A stretch of DNA of 44,724 nucleotides from Acidimicrobiales bacterium (GTDB lineage: Bacteria; Actinomycetota; Acidimicrobiia; Acidimicrobiales; SHLQ01), in assembly GCA_020628865.1 (NCBI GenBank), contig JAHDEJ010000031.1, positions 20,117 through 64,840 on the forward strand. The letters run 5' to 3'. The notes under the pieces were generated by a model. The model saw only the letters and a list, made by a program, of their open reading frames with translations, was not told the origin of the DNA and did no database searches. The position numbers and the translations under genes are program-made. Of the stretch, positions 24,241 through 33,451 are shown one piece after another; position 1 is the first letter of the stretch, and each line of letters opens with the position of its first letter.

Positions 24241-25800
24241 ATGGCCGAATCCGAAACCCATTGGCATCCCGGCCACGTCGCCGCCCACACGCCGGACAAG
24301 CCGGCCGTGATCATGGCCGAGACGGGCGAGACGATGACCTACGGCGAGCTCGACGACATGGCGAACCGGCTCGCCAACTGGCTTCGTGGCGTGGGTCTCG
24401 AACGCGGTGACCATGTTGCCTTCTGCCTGGAGAACCGCATCGAGTTCCTGGCCATCGTGTGGGGCTGCCACTACGCCGGCCTCTACTACACCGCCATCAG
24501 CTCCCGACTGAACGACGACGAGCTCGTCTACATCATCAACAACTGCGGCGCCGGCGCCTTCATCACGTCGCCGCACAAGGCGTCCTCGGCGATCAACATC
24601 GTCGAACGAACACCCGAGGTTCGGGCACGCCTCAGCGTTGGCGGCGTGTTCGACGGCCACGCCGACTTCGCCGAGGCGATGGCCGAACAGTCTTCCGAGC
24701 CCCTCCCCGACCGCCGGGAAGCCAACGACATGCTCTACTCCTCGGGCACGACCGGCCACCCGAAGGGCGTGAAGCACCCGGCCTCCAACGAACCGCTCGG
24801 CACCGGCGAGGCCGTGCTCCGGCTCGGCCAAATGCTCTTCGGCTTCCGCGACGACGCCGTCTACCTCTCTCCGGGACCGCTCTATCACGCGGCACCGCTG
24901 CGCTTCTGCCGCTCCATGCTGCGCGTCGGCGGCACCGTCGTCGTCATGACGAAGTACGACAGCGCCGGCGCCCTCCGGGCCATCGAGCGGTACAAGGTCA
25001 CCACGAGCCAGTGGGTGCCGACCATGTTCGTCCGGCTGCTCAAGCTCGACGAGGCCGAACGCAGCGCCCACGACGTCTCCAGCCTCGAGTGCGCCGTGCA
25101 CGCCGCGGCGCCCTGCCCCATTCCGGTCAAGCAAGCGATGATCGACTGGTGGGGGCCCGTCATCCACGAGTACTACGCCGGAACCGAGGGCAACGGGTTC
25201 GTGTACTGCAACAGCGACGACTGGCTGGCCCACCCCGGAACAGTCGGCCGGGCCGTCACCGGCGTGCTCCACATCGTCGACGACGACGGCAACGAACTGC
25301 CGACCGGCGAGGAAGGCGGTGTCTACTTCTCCGACGGCTCTACCTTCGAGTACCACGGCGACGACGAGAAGACCGCGTCCTCACGCCTCTCGAACGGTTG
25401 GAGCACGCTCGGCGACATCGGCCGCATGGACGAGGACGGCTTCCTCTACCTGACCGACCGCAAGGCGTTCATGATCATCTCCGGTGGCGTGAACATCTAC
25501 CCCCAGGAAGCCGAGAACGCCCTCACCATGCACCCGGCCGTGTTCGACGTGGCCGTCTTCGGTGTACCCAACGACGAGTTCGGTGAAGAGGTGAAGGCCG
25601 TCGTCCAACCCGTCGAGATGCCGACCGACGACGAGGCCACAGCGAAGCTCGAACGCGAACTCATTGCGTTCTGCCGTGAGCAGCTGGCCGACCTCAAGTG
25701 TCCGCGCTCGATCGACTTCCGACCCGAGCTCCCCCGCCACCCGACGGGCAAGCTCTACAAGCGGCTCCTCAAGGACGAATACGTCAAGGCCGCCGGTTGA
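24241..25800 (+). CDS. Acyl-CoA synthetase (AMP-forming)
   Basis: The 519-residue ANL-superfamily enzyme carries the phosphate loop YSSGTTGHPKGVKHP, EYYAGTEGNGF, the hinge region GDIGRMDEDGFLYLTDRKAF and the C-terminal catalytic lysine region HPTGKLYKRLLKDEY. It activates a carboxylic acid to acyl-AMP and then to acyl-CoA. The substrate cannot be read from the sequence, although fatty or aromatic acids are usual for this group. ATG 24241 follows the thiolase-like gene by 14 nt, and the 3' end overlaps the next start by one base (TGATG), so the genes are translationally coupled. Confidence 0.9.
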   Translation: MAESETHWHPGHVAAHTPDKPAVIMAETGETMTYGELDDMANRLANWLRGVGLERGDHVAFCLENRIEFLAIVWGCHYAGLYYTAISSRLNDDELVYIINNCGAGAFITSPHKASSAINIVERTPEVRARLSVGGVFDGHADFAEAMAEQSSEPLPDRREANDMLYSSGTTGHPKGVKHPASNEPLGTGEAVLRLGQMLFGFRDDAVYLSPGPLYHAAPLRFCRSMLRVGGTVVVMTKYDSAGALRAIERYKVTTSQWVPTMFVRLLKLDEAERSAHDVSSLECAVHAAAPCPIPVKQAMIDWWGPVIHEYYAGTEGNGFVYCNSDDWLAHPGTVGRAVTGVLHIVDDDGNELPTGEEGGVYFSDGSTFEYHGDDEKTASSRLSNGWSTLGDIGRMDEDGFLYLTDRKAFMIISGGVNIYPQEAENALTMHPAVFDVAVFGVPNDEFGEEVKAVVQPVEMPTDDEATAKLERELIAFCREQLADLKCPRSIDFRPELPRHPTGKLYKRLLKDEYVKAAG

Positions 25801-26543
25801 TGGACCTCGAACTCGTCGACGCCATCCTGCTGCTCGCCGGCGGAGCGTTCGCGGGCGCGGTCAATGCGATGGCCGGAGGCGGCTCGATGCTGACCGTGCC
25901 GCTCCTGGTACTCGCGGGCGTGCCCGGCGTGGCGGCGAACGGTTCGAACCGGGTGGGGATCCTCACCTCCAACATCACGTCCTACCTGAGCTTTCGTCGC
26001 GAGGGCGTGACGATCGACATGTCTCGGCTCGCGCCGATCATCCCTCCCGCACTCGTGGGTTCGATGGTGGGCGCCTTCGGCATTTCCGAGCTCACCGACG
26101 AGAGCTTCGAACGGGCCTTCGGGCTCCTGATGATCCCGCTGATCATCCTCACGATCCGCAAGCCACGCGTGAACACCGAGGCTTCTCCGTGGCCCATCGC
26201 CGTCACGACCGCCGTGTTCTTCGTGATCGGGATCTATGCCGGCGCCGTCCAGGCCGGCGTCGGACTGGTGCTGTTGGCCGCACTCAGCCGATCCGGACTC
26301 GACCTCGTGACCGCCAACGTCGTCAAGGTCATCTTCACCCTGTGCGCCACGCTGATCGCGCTTCCGATCTTCATCGCCCAGGGGAATGTCCGTTGGGGGC
26401 CGGCCATCGTGCTCGCCATCGGCCTGAGCGTGGGCGGCTGGATCGGCGCAAAATTCGCCGTTCGAGGCGGCGAACGCTGGATCCGGGCCGTCATGATCGT
26501 GGCAGCGCTGGCGCTCGCCGGCCGGCTGATCGGACTGTACTGA
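25800..26543 (+). CDS. TauE/SafE-family membrane exporter
   Basis: The 247-residue protein has about eight hydrophobic segments. It shows the family's GAVNAMAGGGSMLTVPLL near the N-terminus and a second related half with AGAVQAGVGLVLLAAL. TauE/SafE proteins export sulfite, sulfoacetate or other organic anions in the characterised cases. The ATG overlaps the upstream stop (TGATG), and the downstream flavoprotein begins with the same one-base overlap. A product of the adjacent acyl-CoA or amine metabolism could be the cargo; this is inference. Confidence 0.87.
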   Translation: MDLELVDAILLLAGGAFAGAVNAMAGGGSMLTVPLLVLAGVPGVAANGSNRVGILTSNITSYLSFRREGVTIDMSRLAPIIPPALVGSMVGAFGISELTDESFERAFGLLMIPLIILTIRKPRVNTEASPWPIAVTTAVFFVIGIYAGAVQAGVGLVLLAALSRSGLDLVTANVVKVIFTLCATLIALPIFIAQGNVRWGPAIVLAIGLSVGGWIGAKFAVRGGERWIRAVMIVAALALAGRLIGLY

Positions 26544-27940
26544 TGCCCACCCCCGACGCCCTCATCGCCGCCGCCCGACCCGCCGTCTTCTGGAGCGACC
26601 GGCCGGACGCACCGGTGGCCGCCGAGCCCCTCCGAGGCTCGGTCGCCGCCGATCTGCTCATCATCGGAGCGGGTTTCACCGGGCTGTGGGCGGCGCTGCA
26701 GGCCGCCGAGGCCGACCCGGGGCGCCGCATCGTCGTCCTCGAAGCCGAAGTCGCCGGGTTCGGCGCGTCCAGCCGAAACGGCGGATTCTGCGAGGCCTCG
26801 CTGACCCACGGACTCTGGAACGGGCTCAACCACTGGCCGGACGAGATCGACACGCTGCTCGAAATGGGTCGAACCAACCTCACCGAGCTGGTCGACAGCC
26901 TGAACCGGCTCGGGGTCGACGCCGAGGTGGAGGCGACCGGTCAGCTGCACCTGGCGGTCGCGCCCTGGCAGGTCGATGACCTCCAGGAACTCCATGAGCT
27001 CAGCGCCCAACATGGCGAAGCCGGACGGTTCCTCGACCAGGACGCCGTTCGAGCCGAAATCCACTCGCCCACCTACCTCGCCGGCCTGCACGAACCCGAC
27101 GCGGCCGTGATGGTGCATCCCGCCCGACTTGCCTGGGGGCTTCGCCGTGCATGCATGGACGCCGGCGTCACGTTTCACGACCACAGCCGCGTGGAGCGCA
27201 TCACCGAGTCCGGGCATCGGCTGCAGGCCGACACCGCCACCGGCCACGTCACCGCCGAGCGAGTTCTCGTCGCCACGAATGCCTGGGCCGAACCGGTGCG
27301 ATCGATCCGCCGCCACGTCATCCCCATCTACGACCACGTGCTCATGACCGAGCCGCTGTCCGACGAACAGCTGGCATCGATCGGGTGGCAGGGGCGCCAG
27401 GGGCTGGCCGACTCCGGCAACCAGTTCCACTACTACCGGCTCACCTCGGACAACCGGATCCTCTGGGGCGGCTGGGACGCCAACTACCACAAGGGCAACG
27501 GCATGGGTCCCGCCGTGGAGCGACGCACCGAATCCCACGTATTGCTGGCCGGACACTTCTTCGAGACCTTCCCCCAACTCGACGGCCTCGGCTTCTCGCA
27601 CCGGTGGGCCGGCCCGATCGGCACCACGTCCAAGTTCACGGCGGCCTTCGGCCAGCGACACGACGGGCGACTCGCCTGGGTCGCCGGCTACACGGGTCTC
27701 GGCGTCGGTGCCTCCCGGTGGGGAGCCCGGGTGGGCCTCGACCTCGTCGACGGGCAGACCACCGAGCGCACCGAACTCGCCATGGTGCGCAAGAAGCCGC
27801 TCCCCTTCCCGCCCGAACCATTGCGCTACCCGATCGTGCAATTCACCCGCCGGCAGATCGCGAAAGCCGACGAGAACAACGGCGAGCCCGGGCCGTGGCT
27901 GCGGCTGCTCGATCGCTTCGGCATCGGCTTCGATTCCTGA
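26543..27940 (+). CDS. FAD-dependent oxidoreductase, DAO/PuuB-like
   Basis: The 465-residue flavoprotein begins with a short N-terminal extension and the FAD fingerprint LLIIGAGFTGLWAALQAAE, followed by VAGFGASSRNGGF, typical of the DAO family and close in pattern to gamma-glutamylputrescine oxidase. Later segments such as GNQFHYYRLTSDNRILWGGW and AGYTGLGVGASRWGA match the C-terminal substrate and FAD-binding parts. It likely oxidises a primary or secondary amine or amino acid with O2 or another acceptor. It is the fourth gene of the coupled operon and overlaps the exporter gene by one base. Confidence 0.85.
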   Translation: MPTPDALIAAARPAVFWSDRPDAPVAAEPLRGSVAADLLIIGAGFTGLWAALQAAEADPGRRIVVLEAEVAGFGASSRNGGFCEASLTHGLWNGLNHWPDEIDTLLEMGRTNLTELVDSLNRLGVDAEVEATGQLHLAVAPWQVDDLQELHELSAQHGEAGRFLDQDAVRAEIHSPTYLAGLHEPDAAVMVHPARLAWGLRRACMDAGVTFHDHSRVERITESGHRLQADTATGHVTAERVLVATNAWAEPVRSIRRHVIPIYDHVLMTEPLSDEQLASIGWQGRQGLADSGNQFHYYRLTSDNRILWGGWDANYHKGNGMGPAVERRTESHVLLAGHFFETFPQLDGLGFSHRWAGPIGTTSKFTAAFGQRHDGRLAWVAGYTGLGVGASRWGARVGLDLVDGQTTERTELAMVRKKPLPFPPEPLRYPIVQFTRRQIAKADENNGEPGPWLRLLDRFGIGFDS

Positions 27941-27974
27941 CGCATTCGGACCGCCGTTTCCGTCCCGGCCAGCC

Positions 27975-27980
27975 CACACT
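27975..27980 (+). promoter_or_regulatory. Weak -10-like box of the aarF gene, possibly leaderless
   Basis: CACACT ends 7 nt before ATG 27988. It differs from the TANNNT pattern at its first base, so confidence is lower than for the other boxes. Confidence 0.35.
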
Positions 27981-27987
27981 GGAAGGC

Positions 27988-29685
27988 ATGACCGACGTCG
28001 CGTCCGCCCCCCAGGACACACCAGAATTCACCGGCGACCTCGCCCTGGCTGCGTTCAGCGACGCTGGGCCCTGGGAAGTCGTCCCGGAAGAGCTCGAGTG
28101 GTGGCGGCGGGTGGACACGATCCGCTCCGTCGTGCAGCGTCAGGTGCCGTCGCTCATCCGCCCGACCCGGATCCCGGGAGGACGGCGCCTCTTCGAAGTG
28201 ACCCGCGACCTCGGCGGAGCGATCGCCGTCTGGTCCGTCACCGGCAAGCGCAAGGGTGGCACCGAGTCCAAGGCTGACCTGTCCCGTCGCCTGCGCCTCG
28301 CGGCCGAACGACTCGGCCCCACCTACATCAAGCTCGGCCAGATCATCTCCAGCGGGCAGGGCATCTTCCCGTCGGAGCTCGTCGAAGAGTTCATCCGCTG
28401 CCGGGACCAGGTGCCGGCCGAACCGTTCGACGTCGTCCGCAGCGTCGTCGAAGCCGACCTCGGCGCCACCCTCGAATCGGTGTTCGCCGAGTTCGATCGC
28501 GAACCACTGGCAGCGGCATCGATCGCGCAGGTTCACCGTGCGGTGCTCGCCGATCACATCACGCCCGGCGGCGGCCGCGAGGTCGTGGTCAAGGTGCAGC
28601 GACCCAGCGTGTCGGAGTTCGTGCACAAGGACCTTCGAGTCATGGCGTGGCTCGCCCCGTTCCTCATCGGCCGCATCCCGGTGGCCGCACTCGCCAACCC
28701 GCCCGCACTCGTCGAGGTCTTCGCCGAGACCATCACCGAAGAGCTCGACTTCCGCCTCGAGGCCGACAACATGCTCGACGTGGCGATGTCGCTGCGCCAG
28801 CTCGGCCAGACCGCCTACGTGATCCCCCGTCCGCACCCCACACTCGTCACCCGACGGGTGCTCGTCATGGAGCGGCTCTCCGGCTTCTCCTTCGACGACG
28901 TTGCGGGCATCAAGGGTGCCGGGGTCAACACCCACGAGATCGTGCGCACGAGCATGATCGGCTTCCTCGAAGGCGCCATGATCCACGGCGTCTTCCACGG
29001 TGATCTCCACGGAGGCAACCTCTTCGTGCAACCCGACGGTCGGACGGCCCTGTTCGACTTCGGCATCACCGGCCGCCTCGACGAGGCCAAACGACAGGCC
29101 TTTCTCCGACTCCTGATGACCGGGATGATGAGCGATGTGAAGGGCCAGCTCGCCGCCATCCGCGATCTCGGTGCGCTCCCGCCGGACACGGACCTCGACC
29201 AGGTTTTCTCGGATCTCGGTCTGGATCAGGCTCCGCTCGACCCGACTCAGCTCACCCCGGAAGAACTCATCGAGGAGCTGCAGAAGTTCGTCAAGCAGCT
29301 GCTCGGCTACGGCGCCCGCCTCCCGAAAGAGCTCATGCTCTTCGTCAAGAACATGGTGTTCGTGGACGCCGCGATCGGCGCCCTCGCCCCCGACCTCGAC
29401 CTCTTCGGTGAAGTGGCCCACATCGCCACGTACTTCGCCACCAATCACGGACATCGCCTCGCCAGCGAGATGGGCGTGCAGCAGTCCGAGATCCAGGTGG
29501 ACCTCACCTCGTTCAAGGACAGCCTCGGCGTGGATCGGTCGCTCGAGTCGGTCACCTACGAGGATCTGCAGGCCCGGCGCGAGCTGATTCAGCGTCGAAT
29601 GGCCGACCGCGATCGCCCGGCTGGCGGGGCGAATTCGGTGCGGCGGTTGGGTGCGGCGATCCGCCGTTTCGCCGATCGGACATAA
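27988..29685 (+). CDS. AarF/UbiB-family (ABC1) atypical kinase
   Basis: The 565-residue protein carries the ABC1 kinase-like core: the KxGQ motif in LGPTYIKLGQIISS, AAASIAQVHRAVL, the lysine in REVVVKVQRP, the catalytic-loop-like GVFHGDLHGGNLFVQ and the LFDFGITGRLD metal-binding motif. The N-terminal KxGQ element is diagnostic of UbiB. Relatives support quinone biosynthesis or lipid handling; actinobacteria often have several, and the substrate is unknown. No menaquinone genes lie beside it here. A geranylgeranyl-reductase-like flavoprotein lies 2.5 kb downstream, a possible isoprenoid/quinone link. Ends 27 nt before nucS, which has its own -10 box. Confidence 0.9.
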   Translation: MTDVASAPQDTPEFTGDLALAAFSDAGPWEVVPEELEWWRRVDTIRSVVQRQVPSLIRPTRIPGGRRLFEVTRDLGGAIAVWSVTGKRKGGTESKADLSRRLRLAAERLGPTYIKLGQIISSGQGIFPSELVEEFIRCRDQVPAEPFDVVRSVVEADLGATLESVFAEFDREPLAAASIAQVHRAVLADHITPGGGREVVVKVQRPSVSEFVHKDLRVMAWLAPFLIGRIPVAALANPPALVEVFAETITEELDFRLEADNMLDVAMSLRQLGQTAYVIPRPHPTLVTRRVLVMERLSGFSFDDVAGIKGAGVNTHEIVRTSMIGFLEGAMIHGVFHGDLHGGNLFVQPDGRTALFDFGITGRLDEAKRQAFLRLLMTGMMSDVKGQLAAIRDLGALPPDTDLDQVFSDLGLDQAPLDPTQLTPEELIEELQKFVKQLLGYGARLPKELMLFVKNMVFVDAAIGALAPDLDLFGEVAHIATYFATNHGHRLASEMGVQQSEIQVDLTSFKDSLGVDRSLESVTYEDLQARRELIQRRMADRDRPAGGANSVRRLGAAIRRFADRT

Positions 29686-29699
29686 CGGGGGCAAGACCG

Positions 29700-29705
29700 T
29701 ACACT
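29700..29705 (+). promoter_or_regulatory. -10 box of nucS, predicted leaderless
   Basis: TACACT ends 7 nt before GTG 29713. The 27-nt gap holds no Shine-Dalgarno sequence. Confidence 0.55.
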
Positions 29706-29712
29706 CGCTTCG

Positions 29713-30372
29713 GTGCGTCTCGTTGTTGCCCGCTGCACCGTCGACTACGACGGCCGTTTGACCGCCCACCTTCCCGAAGCCGTCCGGCTGATCATGGTGA
29801 AGGCCGATGGTTGCGTCGCCGTCCACGCTGACGGTGGCGCCTACAAACCGCTGAACTGGATGAACGCACCGAACCGTCTCGTCGAAGAAGGCTCGGAGTG
29901 GCGCGTGACCAGCCCGAAGGGCGAAACGCTCATCATCACGCTGCACGAGGTGCTCTCGGACTCCGCCTGGGAGTTCGGAGTCGATCCCGGGCTCACGAAG
30001 GACGGCGTCGAAGCGCATCTCCAGGAACTGTTGGCCGCCGACCCCACCTCCATCGAGGACGGGTTCCGGCTCGTTCGACGGGAGTACCCGACCCAGATCG
30101 GGCCGGTCGATCTGCTCTGCCGGGACGAGGACGACGGCGTCATCGCCATCGAGGTCAAGCGTCGCGGGGAGATCGACGGCGTCGAGCAGCTGAGCCGCTA
30201 TCTCGAGTTCCTCAACCAGGATCCGGTGCTGTCCCCGGTCCGGGGCGTCTTCGTCGCCCAGGAGATCAAGCCGCAGGCGAAGGTGCTTGCGTCCGAACGG
30301 GCGATCACCTGTGTCGAGGTCGACTACGACGAACTCCGCGGCATCGAGTCGCCGCAGCTGAGGTTGTTGTGA
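29713..30372 (+). CDS. nucS: Mismatch-specific endonuclease NucS/EndoMS
   Basis: NucS provides MutS/MutL-independent mismatch repair in archaea and actinobacteria by double-strand cleavage at mismatches. The 219-residue protein has the N-terminal dimerisation and DNA-binding domain ([10 protein letters not shown]) and a C-terminal RecB-like nuclease domain with D133 (GPVD), E147 and K149 in [10 protein letters not shown]. It ends in Q-L-R-L-L, close to a QLxLF-type beta-clamp-binding motif. The GTG start at 29713 fits the -10 box. A GTGA overlap couples it to the VanW lipoprotein gene. The presence of NucS is one reason to place the organism among actinobacteria. Confidence 0.95.
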   Translation: MRLVVARCTVDYDGRLTAHLPEAVRLIMVKADGCVAVHADGGAYKPLNWMNAPNRLVEEGSEWRVTSPKGETLIITLHEVLSDSAWEFGVDPGLTKDGVEAHLQELLAADPTSIEDGFRLVRREYPTQIGPVDLLCRDEDDGVIAIEVKRRGEIDGVEQLSRYLEFLNQDPVLSPVRGVFVAQEIKPQAKVLASERAITCVEVDYDELRGIESPQLRLL

Positions 30373-32180
30373 CGCGTCGGTTCTTCCTGCCGCTCGCCCT
30401 CCTGCTCTTCTCTCTCCTTCTCGCGAGCTGCGGCCTTTCCGGCGACGGCGACGAGGACGCGTCGCCCGATGGCGAGGACTCCTCGATCGACGCTGATCCG
30501 ATGGACCGCACCGTTCGCATCACCTTCGGCGAGAAGTGGGTCGAAGCTTCGCGCTCCGAACTCGGGCTCGATACGGCAACCCTCAGCCGCCTGTCGACCG
30601 ATGCGCTGATCGACCGGTTGGACGACCTGACCGTCGAAGGCTCGGACCCGGTCGATGCCACCGTCGAATTCGACGGCAACCAGTTCGTTGCTGCCGGCGG
30701 CGTCGGCGGGCAGGAAGCCGACCTGGGCGCGCTGGCCACCGCCATCGTGGCCGCCTCGGACACCGGTTCGAACGTCGAGGTGCCCTTCTCGCCGGTGTCC
30801 CCCGACATCCCGCTCGCGCGGGCGCAGGAGATCGCCGACGAGCTGAACGAGCGAGCCGGCGACGGCATCACCGTGTCGGTCGACTCGGAAGTCGGGGTGC
30901 TGCCGATCTCGCTGATCGGCCCGGCGACGTTCGTGACCGTCGGGCTGGACGATTGGAGCCTCGAGGTCCGCTGGGACGACATCGCCGACGGCGTCGCCGA
31001 ACGCTTCCCCGATGTCGGCCAACCCGGCGGCGAAGCCACATTCACCGTCGAATACGACGAGGAGGATGACGACGACGAAGGGACGGTCGTCATCGTCCCC
31101 GGCGCCCCGGCGACCGTGTGTTGCGACCCGGTCTCCGTCAACCGCATCGAGCAGGCTCTCGAGATCGACCTGGCGGTGGCCCGACTCGGCCTGGCCCGAG
31201 TCGACGGCGAACGTGGGGTCTCCTGGGCGGAGGAGCAGGGCGTCATCGAGCGGGTCGGCTCCTTCACCACGAGCTACACCCCCGGACAGAACCGGGTGAT
31301 CAACATCCGCCGGATCGCCGAGCTGACCCAGGGTGTGCTGCTGGAGCCGGGCGAGACCTTCTCGCTCAACGACTTCGTGGGTCGCCGGACGACGGAGAAC
31401 GGGTTCGTTCCCGCCGGCACGATCGTGAACGGGCACCTGGTCGACAGCGTCGGCGGTGGCATCAGCCAGTTCGCGACGACGATCTTCAACGCCTCGTTCT
31501 TCGCCGGTCTCGAGTTCGAGTCGTATCAGAGCCACTCGATCTACTTCAGCCGTTACCCGTATGGCCGGGAGGCGACGATCTCGTGGCCGGCCCCGCACCT
31601 CAAGATCCACAATCCGACGCCGCACGCAGTACTGATCTGGCCGACGAGCACCACCAACTCGGTGACGGTCGATCTGTACTCGACGAAGTGGGCCGATGTG
31701 GAGCAGACCGGCCAGTGGGAGTCGACGATCCAGGTGGCGTGCACGAGGGTGACGACGGAGCGCACCCGGACGCTGATCGAGGACGGTACCGAGATCGTCG
31801 ACACCGTCTTCGCCACGTACCGGCCGGAAGGCATCGCCTGCGACGGTACCGAGACCGAGAACCCGGACGAGGAGCAGATCGAGAAGCTCGAAGACGGTGA
31901 GGACCCCGGCTTCGACGACAACCCGGGTGATGCCGGAGACGACCCGGTGGACGAAGAAGGCGGCGGCGACGGCGAAGATCCGCCAGCAGAAGATCCGCCA
32001 GCAGAGGATCCGCCAGCCGAAGACCCACCCGCAGAGGACCCCCCGGCCGAAGATCCACCCGCAGAAGACCCGCCAGCGGAAGATCCCCCGGCCGAGGACC
32101 CACCCGCCGAAGATCCCCCGGCCGAAGACCCACCAGCAGAGGATCCGCCCGCGGAAGATCCCCCGGCCGACGGAGGCTGA
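30369..32180 (+). CDS. VanW-domain lipoprotein with a C-terminal EDPPA repeat tail
   Basis: The 603-residue protein has a lipoprotein signal peptide with lipobox LLASC (lipidated Cys21) and an acidic linker. Next come a peptidoglycan-binding-4-like region and a VanW domain around residues 310-470 ([39 protein letters not shown]). After an acidic stretch it ends with 13 copies of E-D-P-P-A. VanW-domain proteins are cell-wall associated with mostly unknown activity. The proline/acid tail could act as a rigid spacer in the envelope. GTG 30369 overlaps the nucS stop (GTGA), a surprising coupling of a repair nuclease and a wall lipoprotein. Confidence 0.85.
   Translation: MTRRFFLPLALLLFSLLLASCGLSGDGDEDASPDGEDSSIDADPMDRTVRITFGEKWVEASRSELGLDTATLSRLSTDALIDRLDDLTVEGSDPVDATVEFDGNQFVAAGGVGGQEADLGALATAIVAASDTGSNVEVPFSPVSPDIPLARAQEIADELNERAGDGITVSVDSEVGVLPISLIGPATFVTVGLDDWSLEVRWDDIADGVAERFPDVGQPGGEATFTVEYDEEDDDDEGTVVIVPGAPATVCCDPVSVNRIEQALEIDLAVARLGLARVDGERGVSWAEEQGVIERVGSFTTSYTPGQNRVINIRRIAELTQGVLLEPGETFSLNDFVGRRTTENGFVPAGTIVNGHLVDSVGGGISQFATTIFNASFFAGLEFESYQSHSIYFSRYPYGREATISWPAPHLKIHNPTPHAVLIWPTSTTNSVTVDLYSTKWADVEQTGQWESTIQVACTRVTTERTRTLIEDGTEIVDTVFATYRPEGIACDGTETENPDEEQIEKLEDGEDPGFDDNPGDAGDDPVDEEGGGDGEDPPAEDPPAEDPPAEDPPAEDPPAEDPPAEDPPAEDPPAEDPPAEDPPAEDPPAEDPPAEDPPADGG
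31974..32168 (+). repeat. 13 copies of a 15-bp coding repeat (E-D-P-P-A)
   Basis: Thirteen consecutive 15-bp units encode identical pentapeptides, but the units differ at silent positions (for example GAC/GAT, CCG/CCC/CCA, GCA/GCC/GCG). The protein repeat is exact while the DNA repeat has decayed, which suggests selection for the peptide rather than a recent expansion. Confidence 0.95.
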
Positions 32181-32217
32181 TCCGCCACACAGGCAGGGTC
32201 CCGAACGACGCCATCGG

Positions 32218-32223
32218 TACGCT
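32218..32223 (+). promoter_or_regulatory. -10 box of the geranylgeranyl-reductase-like gene, predicted leaderless
   Basis: TACGCT ends exactly 7 nt before ATG 32231, with no Shine-Dalgarno sequence in the 50-nt gap. Confidence 0.55.
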
Positions 32224-32230
32224 GGCGGCA

Positions 32231-33451
32231 ATGCGCAGTACAGACATCGCCGTCGTCGGCGCCGGGCCCGCAGGCAGCGCCGCAGCAGAGCGGCTCGCCC
32301 GCTCCGGACGCAACGTTCTCCTCATCGACAAGTCAACGTTTCCGCGCGACAAGTTCTGTGGGGACGGCCTCACCACGCTGGCGCTCCGCCAGCTCGACGA
32401 GATGGGATTCGACCCGTCCACGGTGCCCTCCTGGACCCCCGTCGACAACGCCTGGATCCGCTCCCCGAAGGGACGCGATCACCTGATCCCGCTCCCCGAA
32501 GGTCCGGGCCTGCACGCCGCCATCGCCCGTCGCAGCGAGCTCGATGCGGCGCTCGTCGACTTCGCCATCGCCGCCGGAGCCGAGACGCAGTTCGGGTCGG
32601 CCGTCACGGCGATCGCCCCCGATGCCGACGGCATCACGCTGACACTCGGCGACGAAACGGTCCGGGCCGATGCGCTCATCGCCGCCGATGGCATGTGGTC
32701 ACCGATTCGGAAGATGCACGGGCTCGATGCCGGCGCGATGGACGGCTATCGCGGTGAGTGGCACGCCTTCCGCCAGTACTTCAAGAACGTCGGCCCACGT
32801 GCGGCCAGCGAGCTCTGGGTGTGGTTCGAGGACGACATCCTTCCCGGCTACGCCTGGTCGTTCCCGATCGGCGACGGTCGGGCGAACGTGGGGTTCGGCA
32901 TCCTGCGTGACGGCAGCATCCCCACCGGCGAGATGAAGCGCATCTGGCCGGACCTGCTCGCGCGCCCACACATCCGCGAAATTCTCGGTCCGGACGCCGA
33001 GCCCGAGTCCCGGCACCGGGCGTGGCCGATTCCCGCACGCGTGGACCAGGCTCCACTCACCGCACCACGCACCCTCTTCGTCGGCGATGCGGCCGCCGCG
33101 TGCGATGCCCTCACCGGCGAAGGCATCGGCCAGGCGCTCCTGACCGGCCGCCAGGCGGCCGCAGCACTCCTCACCCACCCCACGTCGTTCGACGTTGCCG
33201 CGGCGGACTACGAGCACGAGGTGCGGGCAGAGCTCGTCGCCGACCACAAGATGGCGTCGGCGCTCGGAAAGCTCATGGCCAACGAGCGCGTCGCCGAGCT
33301 CGCCCTGTCGGCCGTCGGCACGAGCGGGTGGACCCGGCGGAATTTCGGCCGCTGGCTGTTCGAGGACTATCCGCGGGCGCTCATCGCCACGCCGAGGCGA
33401 TGGCATCGCGGGATGTTCACCGGCCCCGGCGCGTTCGCCGACGCCAGCTGA
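32231..33451 (+). CDS. Geranylgeranyl-reductase-family FAD-dependent oxidoreductase
   Basis: The 406-residue flavoprotein starts with the dinucleotide-binding motif VVGAGPAGSAAAERLARSG, followed by FPRDKFCGDGLTTLAL, typical of the geranylgeranyl reductase/PHBH-like family. Later it has ADALIAADGMWSPIRK and LFVGDAAAACDALTGEGIG, the FAD-contacting motif near the C-terminus. Relatives reduce isoprenoid double bonds of menaquinones or lipids, or hydroxylate small molecules. An isoprenoid substrate is likely but not shown. It converges with typA, its stop abutting the typA stop. Confidence 0.85.
   Translation: MRSTDIAVVGAGPAGSAAAERLARSGRNVLLIDKSTFPRDKFCGDGLTTLALRQLDEMGFDPSTVPSWTPVDNAWIRSPKGRDHLIPLPEGPGLHAAIARRSELDAALVDFAIAAGAETQFGSAVTAIAPDADGITLTLGDETVRADALIAADGMWSPIRKMHGLDAGAMDGYRGEWHAFRQYFKNVGPRAASELWVWFEDDILPGYAWSFPIGDGRANVGFGILRDGSIPTGEMKRIWPDLLARPHIREILGPDAEPESRHRAWPIPARVDQAPLTAPRTLFVGDAAAACDALTGEGIGQALLTGRQAAAALLTHPTSFDVAAADYEHEVRAELVADHKMASALGKLMANERVAELALSAVGTSGWTRRNFGRWLFEDYPRALIATPRRWHRGMFTGPGAFADAS

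Noticed and set aside
31974-32168. 15-bp direct repeats as a possible CRISPR or minisatellite array
   Set aside because: The units are contiguous, in frame and encode E-D-P-P-A at the end of a lipoprotein; there are no spacers.
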